Source: Bacillus sp. UNC41MFS5 (GTDB lineage: Bacteria; Bacillota; Bacilli; Bacillales_B; DSM-18226). Taken from it: a DNA stretch of 64,000 bases. The translations under genes and the position numbers were made by a program. Below, piece after piece: positions 8,726 through 16,976 of the stretch. A model generated the notes under the pieces. That model was not told the origin of the DNA. It saw only the letters and a program-made list of their open reading frames with translations, and searched no databases. The stretch spans positions 248,001-312,000 of the forward strand of contig NZ_KK366017.1 in NCBI RefSeq assembly GCF_000686805.1. Direction: 5' to 3'. The first letter of the stretch is position 1, and every line of letters begins with the position of its first letter.

Positions 8726-8754
8726 AGGGAAGAGGATATCCTCTTCCCTTTTTT
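8726..8754 (+). terminator. Terminator of asnO
   Basis: A perfect 12-base palindrome (AGGGAAGAGGAT and its complement, no loop) followed by TTTTTT. It ends directly before the ribosome binding site of the next gene, so it could also attenuate that gene. Confidence 0.9.
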
Positions 8755-8772
8755 AGAGGAGGATTTAACTAT

Positions 8773-10284
8773 ATGAAAAAAATTACACTTATTTTAATCT
8801 TGTTATTATTTAATTCTTCGCTTTCTGCACATGCGGCCGTTGAAAAGAAAGAACGCTTATGGCAGGATGAATCTGTTTATTCCATTATGATTGATCGTTT
8901 CAACAATGGGGATCGGAATAATGACATTGATGTAAATGCAAAAGATCCATTAACATATAATGGCGGAGATATTCAGGGAATCATCGATAAGTTAGATTAC
9001 ATACATGACATGGGATTTACTGCGATTCGATTAACTCCCATTTTTGACAATACAAAGAATGGATACCATGGCTTTTGGGTTAAGGATTTTTACAAAGTTG
9101 ACGAACATTTTGGAACTATGAAGTCTTTCCAAACGTTAGTAAAAGAAGCTCATAAACGAGAGATGAAGGTGATCTTTGATTTTGTTACGAATAATGTAGC
9201 AGCTGACCACCCTTGGCTAAGTGATACCAGTAAGAAGGACTGGTTTAATGCAAAACAAGATATCGCATCTGGAAATGAAAATCAGAAGGAACTTGAGCAA
9301 GGATGGATTGATGGATTGCCCGATCTTAATCAGGACAACCCAGAAGTAAAAAAATACTTAATAGACACAGCAAAATGGTGGATCAATAAAACAGATATTG
9401 ATGGGATGAGCTTACCGGAAGTAAACTATGTTCCAATCAGCTTTTGGACTGATTTTTCAACTGAAGTTAAGATGGTAAAGAAAGACTTTTTTCTGTTAGG
9501 GGTCATTTCAAAAGATAATCCTATAGATATGCAAGCATATACAGGTGCTGGGATAGATAGTGTCGTTACGTATCAATATAGTGAAAAATTAAGAAAGACT
9601 TTTGCAAGTACAGATCAGTCCTTTAGTACACTATACTCCGATGTAGATAAAAATCAGCAATCATTTTTAAGGGCTAATTTTTTGGATAACGAATATACCA
9701 CAAGATTTACGAGCGACATTGTCGCAAAGAAACAATTCCCAGGCTCACGCTGGAAAACAGCATTGTTGTACCTTTATACCACCCCAGGAGTTCCTATTAT
9801 TAATTATGGGACCGAAATTGCATTAAATGGGGGAGGTATTCCTGATAACCGCGGGCAAATGAGCTTCAGGGCTGAAAAAGAACTGATTGATTACATTACC
9901 AAGGTGGGCGAATTAAGGAATCAACTTCCATCCTTAACAAGAGGAACCATGGAGATGCTCTATGATCAAAAGGGAATGGCTGTTTATAAACGTGTGTATA
10001 AAGGTGAAACATCAATTATTGCGATCAATAATTCGAGTAAGTCTCAAAGCGTAACGTTAACAAATGAACAGATTGAAGACGGAAAAGAACTGAGGGGCTT
10101 ACTTGGAGGAGATAAAGTTAACAGTCATGATAATAAATATATGATTATTCTAGATCGGGATAATTCGGAAGTGTATGTTGCAACTGAAAAAAGCGGCATC
10201 AATTTTCCATTAATTGCAGGGTTAGTTGTTGTTTACCTGTTGTTTATGTTATTTATACTAAAATTAAGAAAAAACAAGCGATAA
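8773..10284 (+). CDS. Membrane-anchored GH13 alpha-amylase-like pseudoenzyme
   Basis: A 503-residue protein with a signal peptide (1-21, ending SAHA), a GH13 barrel (about 30-390), a beta-sandwich domain (about 395-465) and one C-terminal membrane helix (about 476-496) with a KLRKNKR cytoplasmic tail. The fold markers are kept (DRFNNGD, YHGFW, FDFVTN, GLPDLNQ, TPGVPIINYGTE), but every active-site position differs. Region I has N141 for His; region II has S213 and P215 for the Arg and the nucleophile Asp; region III has V244 for the acid Glu; region IV has E307-Y308 for His-Asp. It therefore cannot be a normal amylase. It is likely an extracellular binding or structural protein, by analogy with 4F2hc-type GH13 pseudoenzymes. 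The frame is intact with AGAGGAGGA before the ATG. Confidence 0.92.
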   Translation: MKKITLILILLLFNSSLSAHAAVEKKERLWQDESVYSIMIDRFNNGDRNNDIDVNAKDPLTYNGGDIQGIIDKLDYIHDMGFTAIRLTPIFDNTKNGYHGFWVKDFYKVDEHFGTMKSFQTLVKEAHKREMKVIFDFVTNNVAADHPWLSDTSKKDWFNAKQDIASGNENQKELEQGWIDGLPDLNQDNPEVKKYLIDTAKWWINKTDIDGMSLPEVNYVPISFWTDFSTEVKMVKKDFFLLGVISKDNPIDMQAYTGAGIDSVVTYQYSEKLRKTFASTDQSFSTLYSDVDKNQQSFLRANFLDNEYTTRFTSDIVAKKQFPGSRWKTALLYLYTTPGVPIINYGTEIALNGGGIPDNRGQMSFRAEKELIDYITKVGELRNQLPSLTRGTMEMLYDQKGMAVYKRVYKGETSIIAINNSSKSQSVTLTNEQIEDGKELRGLLGGDKVNSHDNKYMIILDRDNSEVYVATEKSGINFPLIAGLVVVYLLFMLFILKLRKNKR

Positions 10285-10314
10285 AATGTCGGGGGCTTTC
10301 CCCGACATTTTTTT
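10284..10314. terminator. Bidirectional terminator, GH13 protein / SDR
   Basis: AAATGTCGGGG pairs with CCCCGACATTT across GCTTT, with A and T runs outside. It overlaps the stop codons of both convergent genes. Confidence 0.92.
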
Positions 10315-11185
10315 ATCCATTGATAATTTCCCCGCCATTTACATGAATCATTTGCCCACTGACATAAGAGGAGTCAGCTGAGGCAAGAAAAACATAACTA
10401 GCTGCTAGTTCATATGGCTGTCCTGCTCTACCCATTGCTGTATTTGAACCAAATGTAGCAACTTGGTCTTCTGTGAAAGTCGATGGGATAAGAGGTGTCC
10501 AGATTGGACCTGGGGCAACGCCGTTAACGCGAATCCCTTGAGTTGCGAGCGATAAGGCTAGAGAGCGGGTAAAGGAAACGATTGCCCCCTTGGTTGCGGA
10601 ATAGTCCAATAATTGTTCATGCCCCTTGTAAGCTGTAATGGAAGCCGTATTTATGATTGATGCCCCCTGTTTTAAAAAGGGAAGAACCATTTTTGTCATA
10701 TAGAAAAAGGAGAAAATATTTGTTCGGAACGTCTTTTCCAATTGTTGCGAAGTAATTGATAATAAACTTTTTTGCGGGTGTTGCTCTGCTGCATTATTGA
10801 CAAGTATATCTAACCTGCCAAATTCAGAATGAATTTTATTCACGGTCTCTTTGCAGAAATCTTCACTGCCAATGTCTCCAGAATAAAGCAGGCATCTTCG
10901 CCCTTCCGCTTCAATTAATTGCTTGGTTTCTTCCGCATCTTGATGCTCTTCTAAATAGATAATTGCTACGTCTGCCCCTTCTTTAGCAAAATAAATGGCA
11001 ACTGATTTGCCAATCCCGCTGTCGCCGCCAGTAATTATCGCTGTTTTACCAGTTAATTTTCCACTTGGCTGATAATTGGGATCGACTGAGATGGGCAGAG
11101 GATTCATTTCACTTTCAATGCCAGGCTGGTGATTTTGATGTTGTGCTGGAAACGTCTTCTTTTGTTGATTTTGATTGTTGCTCAT
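10313..11185 (-). CDS. Short-chain dehydrogenase/reductase, general-stress type
   Basis: A 290-residue classical SDR with an N-terminal extension of about 45 residues ending in PNYQPSGKL, as in the B. subtilis YhdF/YdaD/YhxC group. Seen: TGGDSGIG cofactor loop, DI and NNAA motifs, catalytic Ser in NTASI, and Tyr-Lys in DYSATKGA. It reduces or oxidises an unknown substrate with NAD(P). Group members are often sigma-B or sporulation controlled, but no clear sigma-B promoter is visible upstream. ATG follows GGAGGTTTTAGGTA. It is transcribed alone. Confidence 0.9.
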   Translation of the reverse strand: MSNNQNQQKKTFPAQHQNHQPGIESEMNPLPISVDPNYQPSGKLTGKTAIITGGDSGIGKSVAIYFAKEGADVAIIYLEEHQDAEETKQLIEAEGRRCLLYSGDIGSEDFCKETVNKIHSEFGRLDILVNNAAEQHPQKSLLSITSQQLEKTFRTNIFSFFYMTKMVLPFLKQGASIINTASITAYKGHEQLLDYSATKGAIVSFTRSLALSLATQGIRVNGVAPGPIWTPLIPSTFTEDQVATFGSNTAMGRAGQPYELAASYVFLASADSSYVSGQMIHVNGGEIING

Positions 11186-11257
11186 TACCTAAAACCTCCA
11201 AGTGTTTACTCCTTATTAGTTTTAGATAAATGGGTCAAATTATGAAAAATAAAGATG

Positions 11258-11290
11258 AAAAAAAGCGAAAGGATTTTATAATCCTTCCGC
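11258..11290 (-). terminator. Terminator of yitK
   Basis: Read on the minus strand, GCGGAAGGATT pairs with AATCCTTTCGC and a run of seven T residues follows. Confidence 0.88.
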
Positions 11291-11299
11291 CGGTTTTAT

Positions 11300-11797
11300 T
11301 CATCGATAATTTATAAACTGAACATCCACAGTTAAGTCCGCTTCGCGTACGAGGGAGATTATTTTCTGTAAATCATCCCGATTCTTACCGCTAACACGCA
11401 CTTGGTCGTCCTGTACCTGACTTTTCACCTTGACGCCGCTATTTTTAATTATGGTATTAATTTTTTTTGCATTTTCTTTATCAATACCTTGAACTAGTTT
11501 AGCTCGTTGACGAACCGTTCCGCCAGAAGCTTTTTCAACTTTCCCGTAGTCAAGATTTCTAACTGGAACGTTTCGTTTCATTAATTTACTAAATAAAACA
11601 TCTTTTAGTTGGTCCATTTTATATTCATCATCGGAGACAAGGACCAGTTCCTCTTTTTCTTTATCAAGTGAAACTTCACTTTTACTGCCTTTAAAATCAT
11701 AGCGTGTACCAATTTCCTTCATTGTTTGGGCAATCGCATTTGACACTTCCGATAAGTCTACTTGAGATACAATATCAAATGAGCTATCTTTGGACAT
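11300..11797 (-). CDS. yitK: YajQ-family nucleotide-binding protein (YitK)
   Basis: A 165-residue member of the YajQ/UPF0234 family: [11 protein letters not shown] at the start, [19 protein letters not shown], and the FINYR end. The fold is two ferredoxin-like domains. Some proteobacterial members bind cyclic di-GMP and act as transcription co-factors; whether Bacillus members do is not established. It sits divergently beside cvfB, as yitK and yitL do in B. subtilis. AGGTTTTG lies upstream of the ATG. Confidence 0.93.
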   Translation of the reverse strand: MSKDSSFDIVSQVDLSEVSNAIAQTMKEIGTRYDFKGSKSEVSLDKEKEELVLVSDDEYKMDQLKDVLFSKLMKRNVPVRNLDYGKVEKASGGTVRQRAKLVQGIDKENAKKINTIIKNSGVKVKSQVQDDQVRVSGKNRDDLQKIISLVREADLTVDVQFINYR

Positions 11798-11989
11798 AAC
11801 AAAACCTCCATTTTATAAACATTATATTAAAACCACACCCGCTAAAGTTTCCCTTTATGGGTACATTATAGTAAAATATAGCAGTTCAAACAACTATTTA
11901 AAAAGGAAGCGGACGTTCACAAATGGATTGATAGGAGCGCTCCGAATGAGATAAACTAATTCTCCGTGAAAAGAAAAGAGGAGTTATAT

Positions 11990-12853
11990 ATGTCTTTAAA
12001 TGAATTAATCGGTCAAACAACTACATTAACCGTAGCTCGGAAAGCTTCGTTTGGGTATTTTTTAACAGATGGTAATGAAGATGTATTACTACATTTTAAT
12101 CAAGCCCATCAAGAATTTGAGGAAAACGATCAGGTAGAGGTTTTTCTTTATGTTGATTCAGAAGGTCGAATCTCTGCTTCAACGAATATTCCTGACATAG
12201 CGATTGGACATTATGCTTGGGTGAAGGTAACAGACTTAAATCCAAGGATTGGTGTCTTTTTAAATATTGGACTTCCAAAAGATATCTTGTTAGGTATTGA
12301 TGATTTGCCTGTACATAAATCCGTCTGGCCCCAACCTGGAGATTTAGTCTATATAACTTTAAAGCTAAGCAGTAATTATCTCCTTTACGCAAAGTTGGCC
12401 ACTGACCCAGTGATTGAATCTATTTCTGTAAAAGCAACAAGAGCAAATTTTAATAAAAATGTGCAAGGACATATTTATCGAACAGCCAAAGTCGGCAGTT
12501 GGATCTACACTATAGAAGGCTTTAAAGGATTCATTCATGAGTCACAAAGACAACAAGAGCCGCGGATTGGAGAAAAAGTTGAAGGACGGATTATTGATGT
12601 GAAGGAAGATGGCACGATCAATGTTTCTTTGCTGGCAAGAAAAGAGGAAACGCAAGATGTTGATGCGGAACGGATTTATGAGTATTTGATGAGCAGAAAT
12701 GGTGCCATGCCATATAACGATAAAAGCATGCCTGAAGATATCCAAGATCGGTTCAGCTTAAGTAAAGGTGCCTTTAAACGAGCGCTTGGAAAACTTATGA
12801 AAGAGGGCAGGGTATACCAAGAGGGCAGCTGGACATATGTAAAGAAAGATTAA
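11990..12853 (+). CDS. cvfB: CvfB/YitL S1-domain RNA-binding protein
   Basis: A 287-residue protein with three S1-like RNA-binding repeats and a C-terminal winged helix (about 225-285), the CvfB architecture. CvfB affects virulence-factor expression in Staphylococcus; here it is probably a cytoplasmic RNA regulator. Start set at ATG 11990 because GAGGAG lies six bases upstream; an in-frame GTG at 11966 would place the ribosome site inside the gene. Its position opposite yitK matches B. subtilis yitL. Confidence 0.92.
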   Translation: MSLNELIGQTTTLTVARKASFGYFLTDGNEDVLLHFNQAHQEFEENDQVEVFLYVDSEGRISASTNIPDIAIGHYAWVKVTDLNPRIGVFLNIGLPKDILLGIDDLPVHKSVWPQPGDLVYITLKLSSNYLLYAKLATDPVIESISVKATRANFNKNVQGHIYRTAKVGSWIYTIEGFKGFIHESQRQQEPRIGEKVEGRIIDVKEDGTINVSLLARKEETQDVDAERIYEYLMSRNGAMPYNDKSMPEDIQDRFSLSKGAFKRALGKLMKEGRVYQEGSWTYVKKD

Positions 12854-12919
12854 TGTTTTTACATACTCTTTTCAAATTGACAGAAACTAAGTGTGAATCT
12901 ATTTGAAAGGGGTAAGGTT

Positions 12920-13051
12920 ATGCCGCACACTTCAGACAACGATAAAAAAGCGAAAGACAACAATGCCCTTCGCCATGAAAAGAATATGATGCGCGAGAAA
13001 AATCGTCAAGCTGGAAAAAATCAATACTCCAAAAAGACAGATCATAAATAG
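12920..13051 (+). CDS. Small hydrophilic protein, DUF3941-like
   Basis: A 43-residue basic, highly charged protein beginning MPHTSDNDKKAKDNNALRHE and ending SKKTDHK. It resembles the DUF3941 small proteins common in Bacillus, whose function is unknown. AAAGGGG lies nine bases before the ATG and a terminator follows directly, which supports a real gene. No hydrophobic segment. It could be a spore or stress protein, but nothing here shows that. Confidence 0.8.
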   Translation: MPHTSDNDKKAKDNNALRHEKNMMREKNRQAGKNQYSKKTDHK

Positions 13052-13059
13052 AGTAATGA

Positions 13060-13095
13060 AAAATGAGTGAGGTGTTTATACCCCGCTCATTTTTT
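13060..13095. terminator. Bidirectional terminator, DUF3941-like gene / degV
   Basis: AAAATGAGTGAGG pairs with CCCCGCTCATTTT (one G-U pair, one mismatch), with A and T runs outside. Confidence 0.85.
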
Positions 13096-13960
13096 AATTT
13101 GATGAAGGCAGTTCATTTAAGAAGAAAATGGCGACGGTACCAGCACCTGTATGGGACCCTATAGCCGAACCGATTGAGGTCATAAAAACTTCGACCGGAT
13201 GGAATTCTTCTTCAATCATTACTTTCATTTCTCTAGCGTTTTCTTCACAATCCGCGTGGCTAATTCCAATGACTTGGTTATCCATATCAGCTCCGCGGTC
13301 CTTCATGATTTCGATGATCCTTCGCATTACTTTTTTCTTCCCACGTATTTTTTCAATTGGGATAAGTCTGCCATCCTCTACATTGAGGATAGGCTTTATA
13401 TTCAATAATCCTCCTAGAAAAGCAGAGGCTTTGGAGACACGCCCACCCTTTGCTAAATAATCTAGATCTTCCACTGTAAAAAGATGTTCCATATGAGTAC
13501 TTCTAAATTGCACATCTTCTATTATTTTTTCTTTTTCAATATTTTTAGCAGCAAGAACGGCTGCTTCTCTAACCACAAGACCAAATCCAAGAGATGCACA
13601 TTTAGTATCAACAATTGTTAAATTGAAATTTGGATATTTTTCCTTCACTTGGTCAAGAATCATAACAGCAGTAGAATATGTACCAGATAATTCTGAAGAA
13701 AAGGCTATGTATATTCCGTCTTCACCTTTTTCTGCCATTTCGGTAAATACTTCCTCGAACAAAAGCGGGGAGACTTGAGAAGTTTTTGGAACAATTCCAC
13801 TACGAATGGCTTCATATACGGTGTTTGAATCAATTGATTTTACATCTTCGTATTCTTTGCCACTAATCTCAACTTTTAAAGGGAATAGAGTAACATGGTT
13901 CTCTTCATAAAAACTCTTTGGTAAATCGCATGCGCTATCAGCTAGTATTCGTACCTGCAT
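13094..13960 (-). CDS. yitS: DegV-family fatty-acid-binding protein (YitS)
   Basis: A 288-residue DegV/FakB-type protein. Such proteins hold a fatty acid and, where FakA is present, offer it for phosphorylation. Motifs: ILADSACDLP near the start, KTSQVSP, SSELSGTYSTA, and the C-terminal IGSAIGSHTGAGTVAIFF. Start set at ATG 13960 with AGGTGA five bases upstream; an in-frame GTG at 13969 overlaps that site. The gene faces away from yitT across a 120-base promoter region. The yitS symbol rests on B. subtilis order. Confidence 0.9.
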   Translation of the reverse strand: MQVRILADSACDLPKSFYEENHVTLFPLKVEISGKEYEDVKSIDSNTVYEAIRSGIVPKTSQVSPLLFEEVFTEMAEKGEDGIYIAFSSELSGTYSTAVMILDQVKEKYPNFNLTIVDTKCASLGFGLVVREAAVLAAKNIEKEKIIEDVQFRSTHMEHLFTVEDLDYLAKGGRVSKASAFLGGLLNIKPILNVEDGRLIPIEKIRGKKKVMRRIIEIMKDRGADMDNQVIGISHADCEENAREMKVMIEEEFHPVEVFMTSIGSAIGSHTGAGTVAIFFLNELPSSN

Positions 13961-14083
13961 ATAGCTCACCTGCTTTCAAACTATTTATAGTTTCAGTTTA
14001 TCGGTTTCATAATAAAAATACAATTATCTATCACAGAAAACGTTTCTACGGATACATAATCTCTCAATAAAGGGGTAATAGAT

Positions 14084-14926
14084 ATGATTTGGCTCCAGAT
14101 AAAGAAACTAGGTGTGGTTGCAGCGGGTTCATTGTTAGGTGCCCTTGCTATGAATTTATTTTTGATTCCTGCAAATATCTATTCAAGTGGATTTACAGGA
14201 ATAGCCCAATTACTTTCAAAGGTGTTAAGTGACTATACACCAATACAACTTTCGCTAGGTTTATTATTATTATTGCTGAATATTCCTGTGGCCATTTTAG
14301 GCTGGAAAAAGGTAGGAAAGTCTTTTACAGTTTATAGCTTTATTAGTGTAGCACTGTCCTCGTTATTTTTAACACTCATCCCGATTAAACAGGTTTCAAA
14401 TGATATCCTTCTAAATGCAGTTTTTGGTGGTGTCATCCTAGCCGTTGGCGTTGGGATTACGTTGAAATGGGGAGCTTCAACAGGCGGTGTAGATATCATT
14501 GCAATGGTTTTATCGAGAATGAAAGACAAGCCGATTGGACCCTATATGTTGGTCATAAATGGACTGATTATTTTAACAGCAGGATTTTTGTATGGCTGGG
14601 AAAAAGCTCTTTATACTCTTGTAACTTTATATACTTCGACAAGGGTGATTGACGCCATCCATACTAGGCATGCAAAACTCACAGCAATGATTATTACCAA
14701 AAAGGCTGATGTAATGAAAAAAGCAATACAAGAAAAACTTGTAAGAGGAATCACTATCCTTCCTGCCAAAGGGGCATTTTCAAACGAAGCGAGAGAAATG
14801 TTAATGGTAGTCATTACACGATACGAACTCTTTGATTTGGAAAGAATCCTTAAGGAAGTGGATCCAAATGCATTCACAAATATCATACAAACAACAAACA
14901 TTTATGGCTTCTTTCGAAAAGAGTAG
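14084..14926 (+). CDS. yitT: YitT-family membrane protein (DUF161 plus DUF2179)
   Basis: A 280-residue protein with about five transmembrane helices in residues 1-185, including conserved GFTGIAQLL and GASTGGVDIIAM, then a cytoplasmic DUF2179 domain (about 195-280) with RGITILPAKGAFS and TNIYGFF. YitT-family proteins are widespread in Firmicutes and are suspected transporters; the substrate is unknown. AAAGGGG precedes the ATG. A strong hairpin follows. Confidence 0.92.
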   Translation: MIWLQIKKLGVVAAGSLLGALAMNLFLIPANIYSSGFTGIAQLLSKVLSDYTPIQLSLGLLLLLLNIPVAILGWKKVGKSFTVYSFISVALSSLFLTLIPIKQVSNDILLNAVFGGVILAVGVGITLKWGASTGGVDIIAMVLSRMKDKPIGPYMLVINGLIILTAGFLYGWEKALYTLVTLYTSTRVIDAIHTRHAKLTAMIITKKADVMKKAIQEKLVRGITILPAKGAFSNEAREMLMVVITRYELFDLERILKEVDPNAFTNIIQTTNIYGFFRKE

Positions 14927-14960
14927 AAAAGCGGAAACGCCTTGGCGCTTCCGCTTTTCT
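14925..14960. terminator. Bidirectional terminator with GCGGAA...TTCCGC repeat-like stem
   Basis: AGAAAAGCGGAA(A)CGCC pairs with GGCG(C)TTCCGCTTTTCT across two bases. It separates convergent yitT and the DUF3813 gene. A related half (AGAAAAGCGGAAGCGCC) recurs at 35641, which suggests a dispersed element used as a terminator. Confidence 0.85.
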
Positions 14961-14962
14961 AT

Positions 14963-15148
14963 TTAAGTCAGTTGATTAAGCTCTTGTTGCATTTGTTGGA
15001 GCTGTGCTTGCTCTGCTACGGTGGAATTTGCATAAGCAGAACTTAATGCATTTTTCGCTTTCGCCACAGCAGAATCAAGTTCAGCAGGGTTGGCCGATTT
15101 CGCCATTTCAACAAATCTTCGTGCTTCTTGGAACAATTGGTTTCCCAT
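14963..15148 (-). CDS. DUF3813-like small protein
   Basis: A 61-residue, mostly helical protein beginning MGNQLFQEARRFVEMAKSA and rich in Ala, Gln and Glu. It resembles DUF3813 proteins such as B. subtilis YitR (recognised by eye only). GGAGGAA lies eight bases before the ATG and partly inside the end of the upstream gene, so the two small genes are coupled. Function unknown. Confidence 0.75.
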   Translation of the reverse strand: MGNQLFQEARRFVEMAKSANPAELDSAVAKAKNALSSAYANSTVAEQAQLQQMQQELNQLT

Positions 15149-15150
15149 GA

Positions 15151-15303
15151 TTATATTCCTCCAAGCGAGGATTCTTGCACATTGGCCATCTTCTGAGCTT
15201 CCGCTTCAGCATAGGTCATGTGATAGGGAATACGTTCCGCATGTTTACTGACCGTATCCACTCCTTGCTGGACAAAGCGTTTTGATTTGTTTCGTTTACC
15301 CAT
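15151..15303 (-). CDS. Unknown 50-residue basic protein, first gene of a two-gene operon
   Basis: Reads MGKRNKSKRFVQQG, then HAERIPYHMTYAEAEAQKMAN, ending SSLGGI. I do not recognise a family. GGAGGGA lies six bases before the ATG at 15303, better than the longer open frame up to 15357. It lies two bases before the DUF3813-like gene. The Lys/Arg-rich head and short length recall minor spore proteins, but this is a guess. Confidence 0.68.
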   Translation of the reverse strand: MGKRNKSKRFVQQGVDTVSKHAERIPYHMTYAEAEAQKMANVQESSLGGI

Positions 15304-15414
15304 TCGAATCCCTCCAATATGCTCAAGGCTCTTATTGAAACAGCATCGCTGCCTCAAAAAATAGTATGTACCAAAATGGGGATGTTCATTTAGGTAAACA
15401 ATGGCGAAAAGGGG

Positions 15415-16227
15415 TTAAAATTTTATATTTAACAAATCTGCCAAATATTTTCCCACTCCATCTTCTTCATTGCTTAAAGTAACATGATTAGCAATGTTTT
15501 TTACTTTATCAATGGCATTACCCATAGCAATTCCGTGACCAGCATATTCCAGCATTTCTAGGTCGTTGTCTTCGTCGCCAAACGCAATAACTCTCTCAGC
15601 AGGGATACCAAAGTAATCAGACGCTTTTTTTAACCCGACAGCCTTATTTAAGCCAACTTTAATAATCTCAACCACATGCCAAGGTGCTGCCCAACTACGA
15701 TGGTCAATTACTTCAGCATGGACTGCAGATAAATGATCGCGAATGGACTTTAATTGATCTTCATCTGTATGAATTAACAAACTTGTTGGTGATTCCTTTA
15801 AATAATTGGCTAAATCTCCTGTAGTAATGTTAGGATTTCCAAAATTAAAAATGTCTAAAAGCTTTTCATCATGATAGTGGAAATACACATCATCAATTAC
15901 TTCCGCGATAATATTATGAAAATGAAAGCTTCTACACGCTTCGACAATTTCGTGTGCAACCTTGATATCAAGTGGTTGGTGATAACCCCAGTCTGGCTTT
16001 CCGGGGTAATGCATAAACGCACCATTGAAATTGACAATCGGTGTGTCTAAATTCAATTCACGATAATACATCTCACAGGAACGATAGGGCCTGCCCGTTG
16101 CAATCATGACGATATGACCTAATTCTTTTGCCTTTTTAATAATTTCTTTTGTTTTTAAAGATATCGTCTTATCATCTTTCAATAAGGTTCCATCTAAATC
16201 TAATGCAATTAAGTGTCTATTTGCCAT
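15415..16227 (-). CDS. yitU: Cof-type HAD-family phosphatase (YitU)
   Basis: A 270-residue HAD hydrolase of the Cof type. Motif I is DLDGTLL with the nucleophile Asp, motif II is ATGRPY, a Lys lies in LNKAVGL, and motif IV is GDEDNDLEML. Likely a cytoplasmic sugar-phosphate or nucleotide phosphatase; substrate unknown. Start set at ATG 16227 because AAGGAG lies five bases upstream; the open frame extends 25 codons further without one. It fits the yitU slot between yitT and yitW. Confidence 0.9.
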   Translation of the reverse strand: MANRHLIALDLDGTLLKDDKTISLKTKEIIKKAKELGHIVMIATGRPYRSCEMYYRELNLDTPIVNFNGAFMHYPGKPDWGYHQPLDIKVAHEIVEACRSFHFHNIIAEVIDDVYFHYHDEKLLDIFNFGNPNITTGDLANYLKESPTSLLIHTDEDQLKSIRDHLSAVHAEVIDHRSWAAPWHVVEIIKVGLNKAVGLKKASDYFGIPAERVIAFGDEDNDLEMLEYAGHGIAMGNAIDKVKNIANHVTLSNEEDGVGKYLADLLNIKF

Positions 16228-16506
16228 AAGAACTCCTTCTAATAATAATTTCATCACTAATATAAATGGTGCTTTAGGAAAAATTTTATATTCATGATAC
16301 ACTGCTAATATAAATTTTTCATATTTCGAAGACCCTTATTATTTCTATATTCACTATGTTAACAATTTTATAACGAAACTGTAAAAAAATTCACACCTAA
16401 AGGTATAAAAAAACTATATACTTTTTTTTATGAAGTCTCAATTTTAACGATAACAAAGTTATTTGCTATAATAATTTTAGGTCAAACATTTGAGGAGTGA
16501 AGAAAA

Positions 16507-16815
16507 ATGAATGAAGAACTAAAAGAGAATATATTGGGTGCGTTAGAATTAGTTATTGACCCTGAACTAGGAGTAGATATCGTAAACTTAGGGTTAGTAT
16601 ATGATACGGAAATGGATGCAGAAGGGAACGTAACCATTACGATGACATTAACATCAATGGGCTGCCCTCTTGCGGGTACGATTGTGGACCAAGTTAAACG
16701 AGCATTGGCTGATATTCCAGAAGTGAAAGAGGTTGAAGTTAATATTGTTTTCAATCCTCCATGGAATAAAGAAATGATGTCACGTTATGCAAAAATTGCC
16801 TTAGGTATTCGCTAA
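16507..16815 (+). CDS. yitW: MIP18/SufT-like protein (YitW, DUF59)
   Basis: A 102-residue DUF59 protein with IDPELGVDIVNLGLVY, the motif TSMGCPLAGTI with the family cysteine, and FNPPW. Relatives (PaaD, MIP18, SufT) assist Fe-S cluster assembly or delivery, so this one probably helps mature cytosolic Fe-S proteins. GAGGAGTG precedes the ATG. It lies directly before the Fe-S-rich anaerobic island, but its own terminator separates it. Confidence 0.92.
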   Translation: MNEELKENILGALELVIDPELGVDIVNLGLVYDTEMDAEGNVTITMTLTSMGCPLAGTIVDQVKRALADIPEVKEVEVNIVFNPPWNKEMMSRYAKIALGIR

Positions 16816-16844
16816 AAACAGCAGAACTTTTCTGCTGTTTTTTT
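16814..16844 (+). terminator. Terminator of yitW
   Basis: AAAACAGCAGA pairs with TCTGCTGTTTT and a long T run follows. Confidence 0.92.
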
Positions 16845-16879
16845 ATTCTTCACTAATCAGACATATATATTGGCCGGAA

Positions 16880-16895
16880 TGTGAGATAGTTCACT
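16880..16895 (+). promoter_or_regulatory. Fnr box (class II) before the radical SAM gene
   Basis: TGTGA-GATAGT-TCACT matches the Bacillus Fnr consensus TGTGA-N6-TCACA at 9 of 10 positions. A TATAAT at 16917-16922 predicts a transcript start near 16929, so the box centre (16887.5) falls at -41.5, the usual place for Fnr activation. Confidence 0.8.
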
Positions 16896-16976
16896 TTTTT
16901 TGAACATAAACACCTTTATAATACAGGTTATTAAGGCTATTTGATTTAAAAGCCAGTATTAGGAGGCACATTCAAT

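Noticed and set aside
12096..12392. 98-codon minus-strand frame inside cvfB
   Set aside because: Shadow of the S1-domain gene; no ribosome site and no protein-like composition.
14040..14060. Possible catabolite-response element (GAAAACGTTTC) before yitT
   Set aside because: Only about 11 of 14 consensus positions match and both ends fail; not enough to call.
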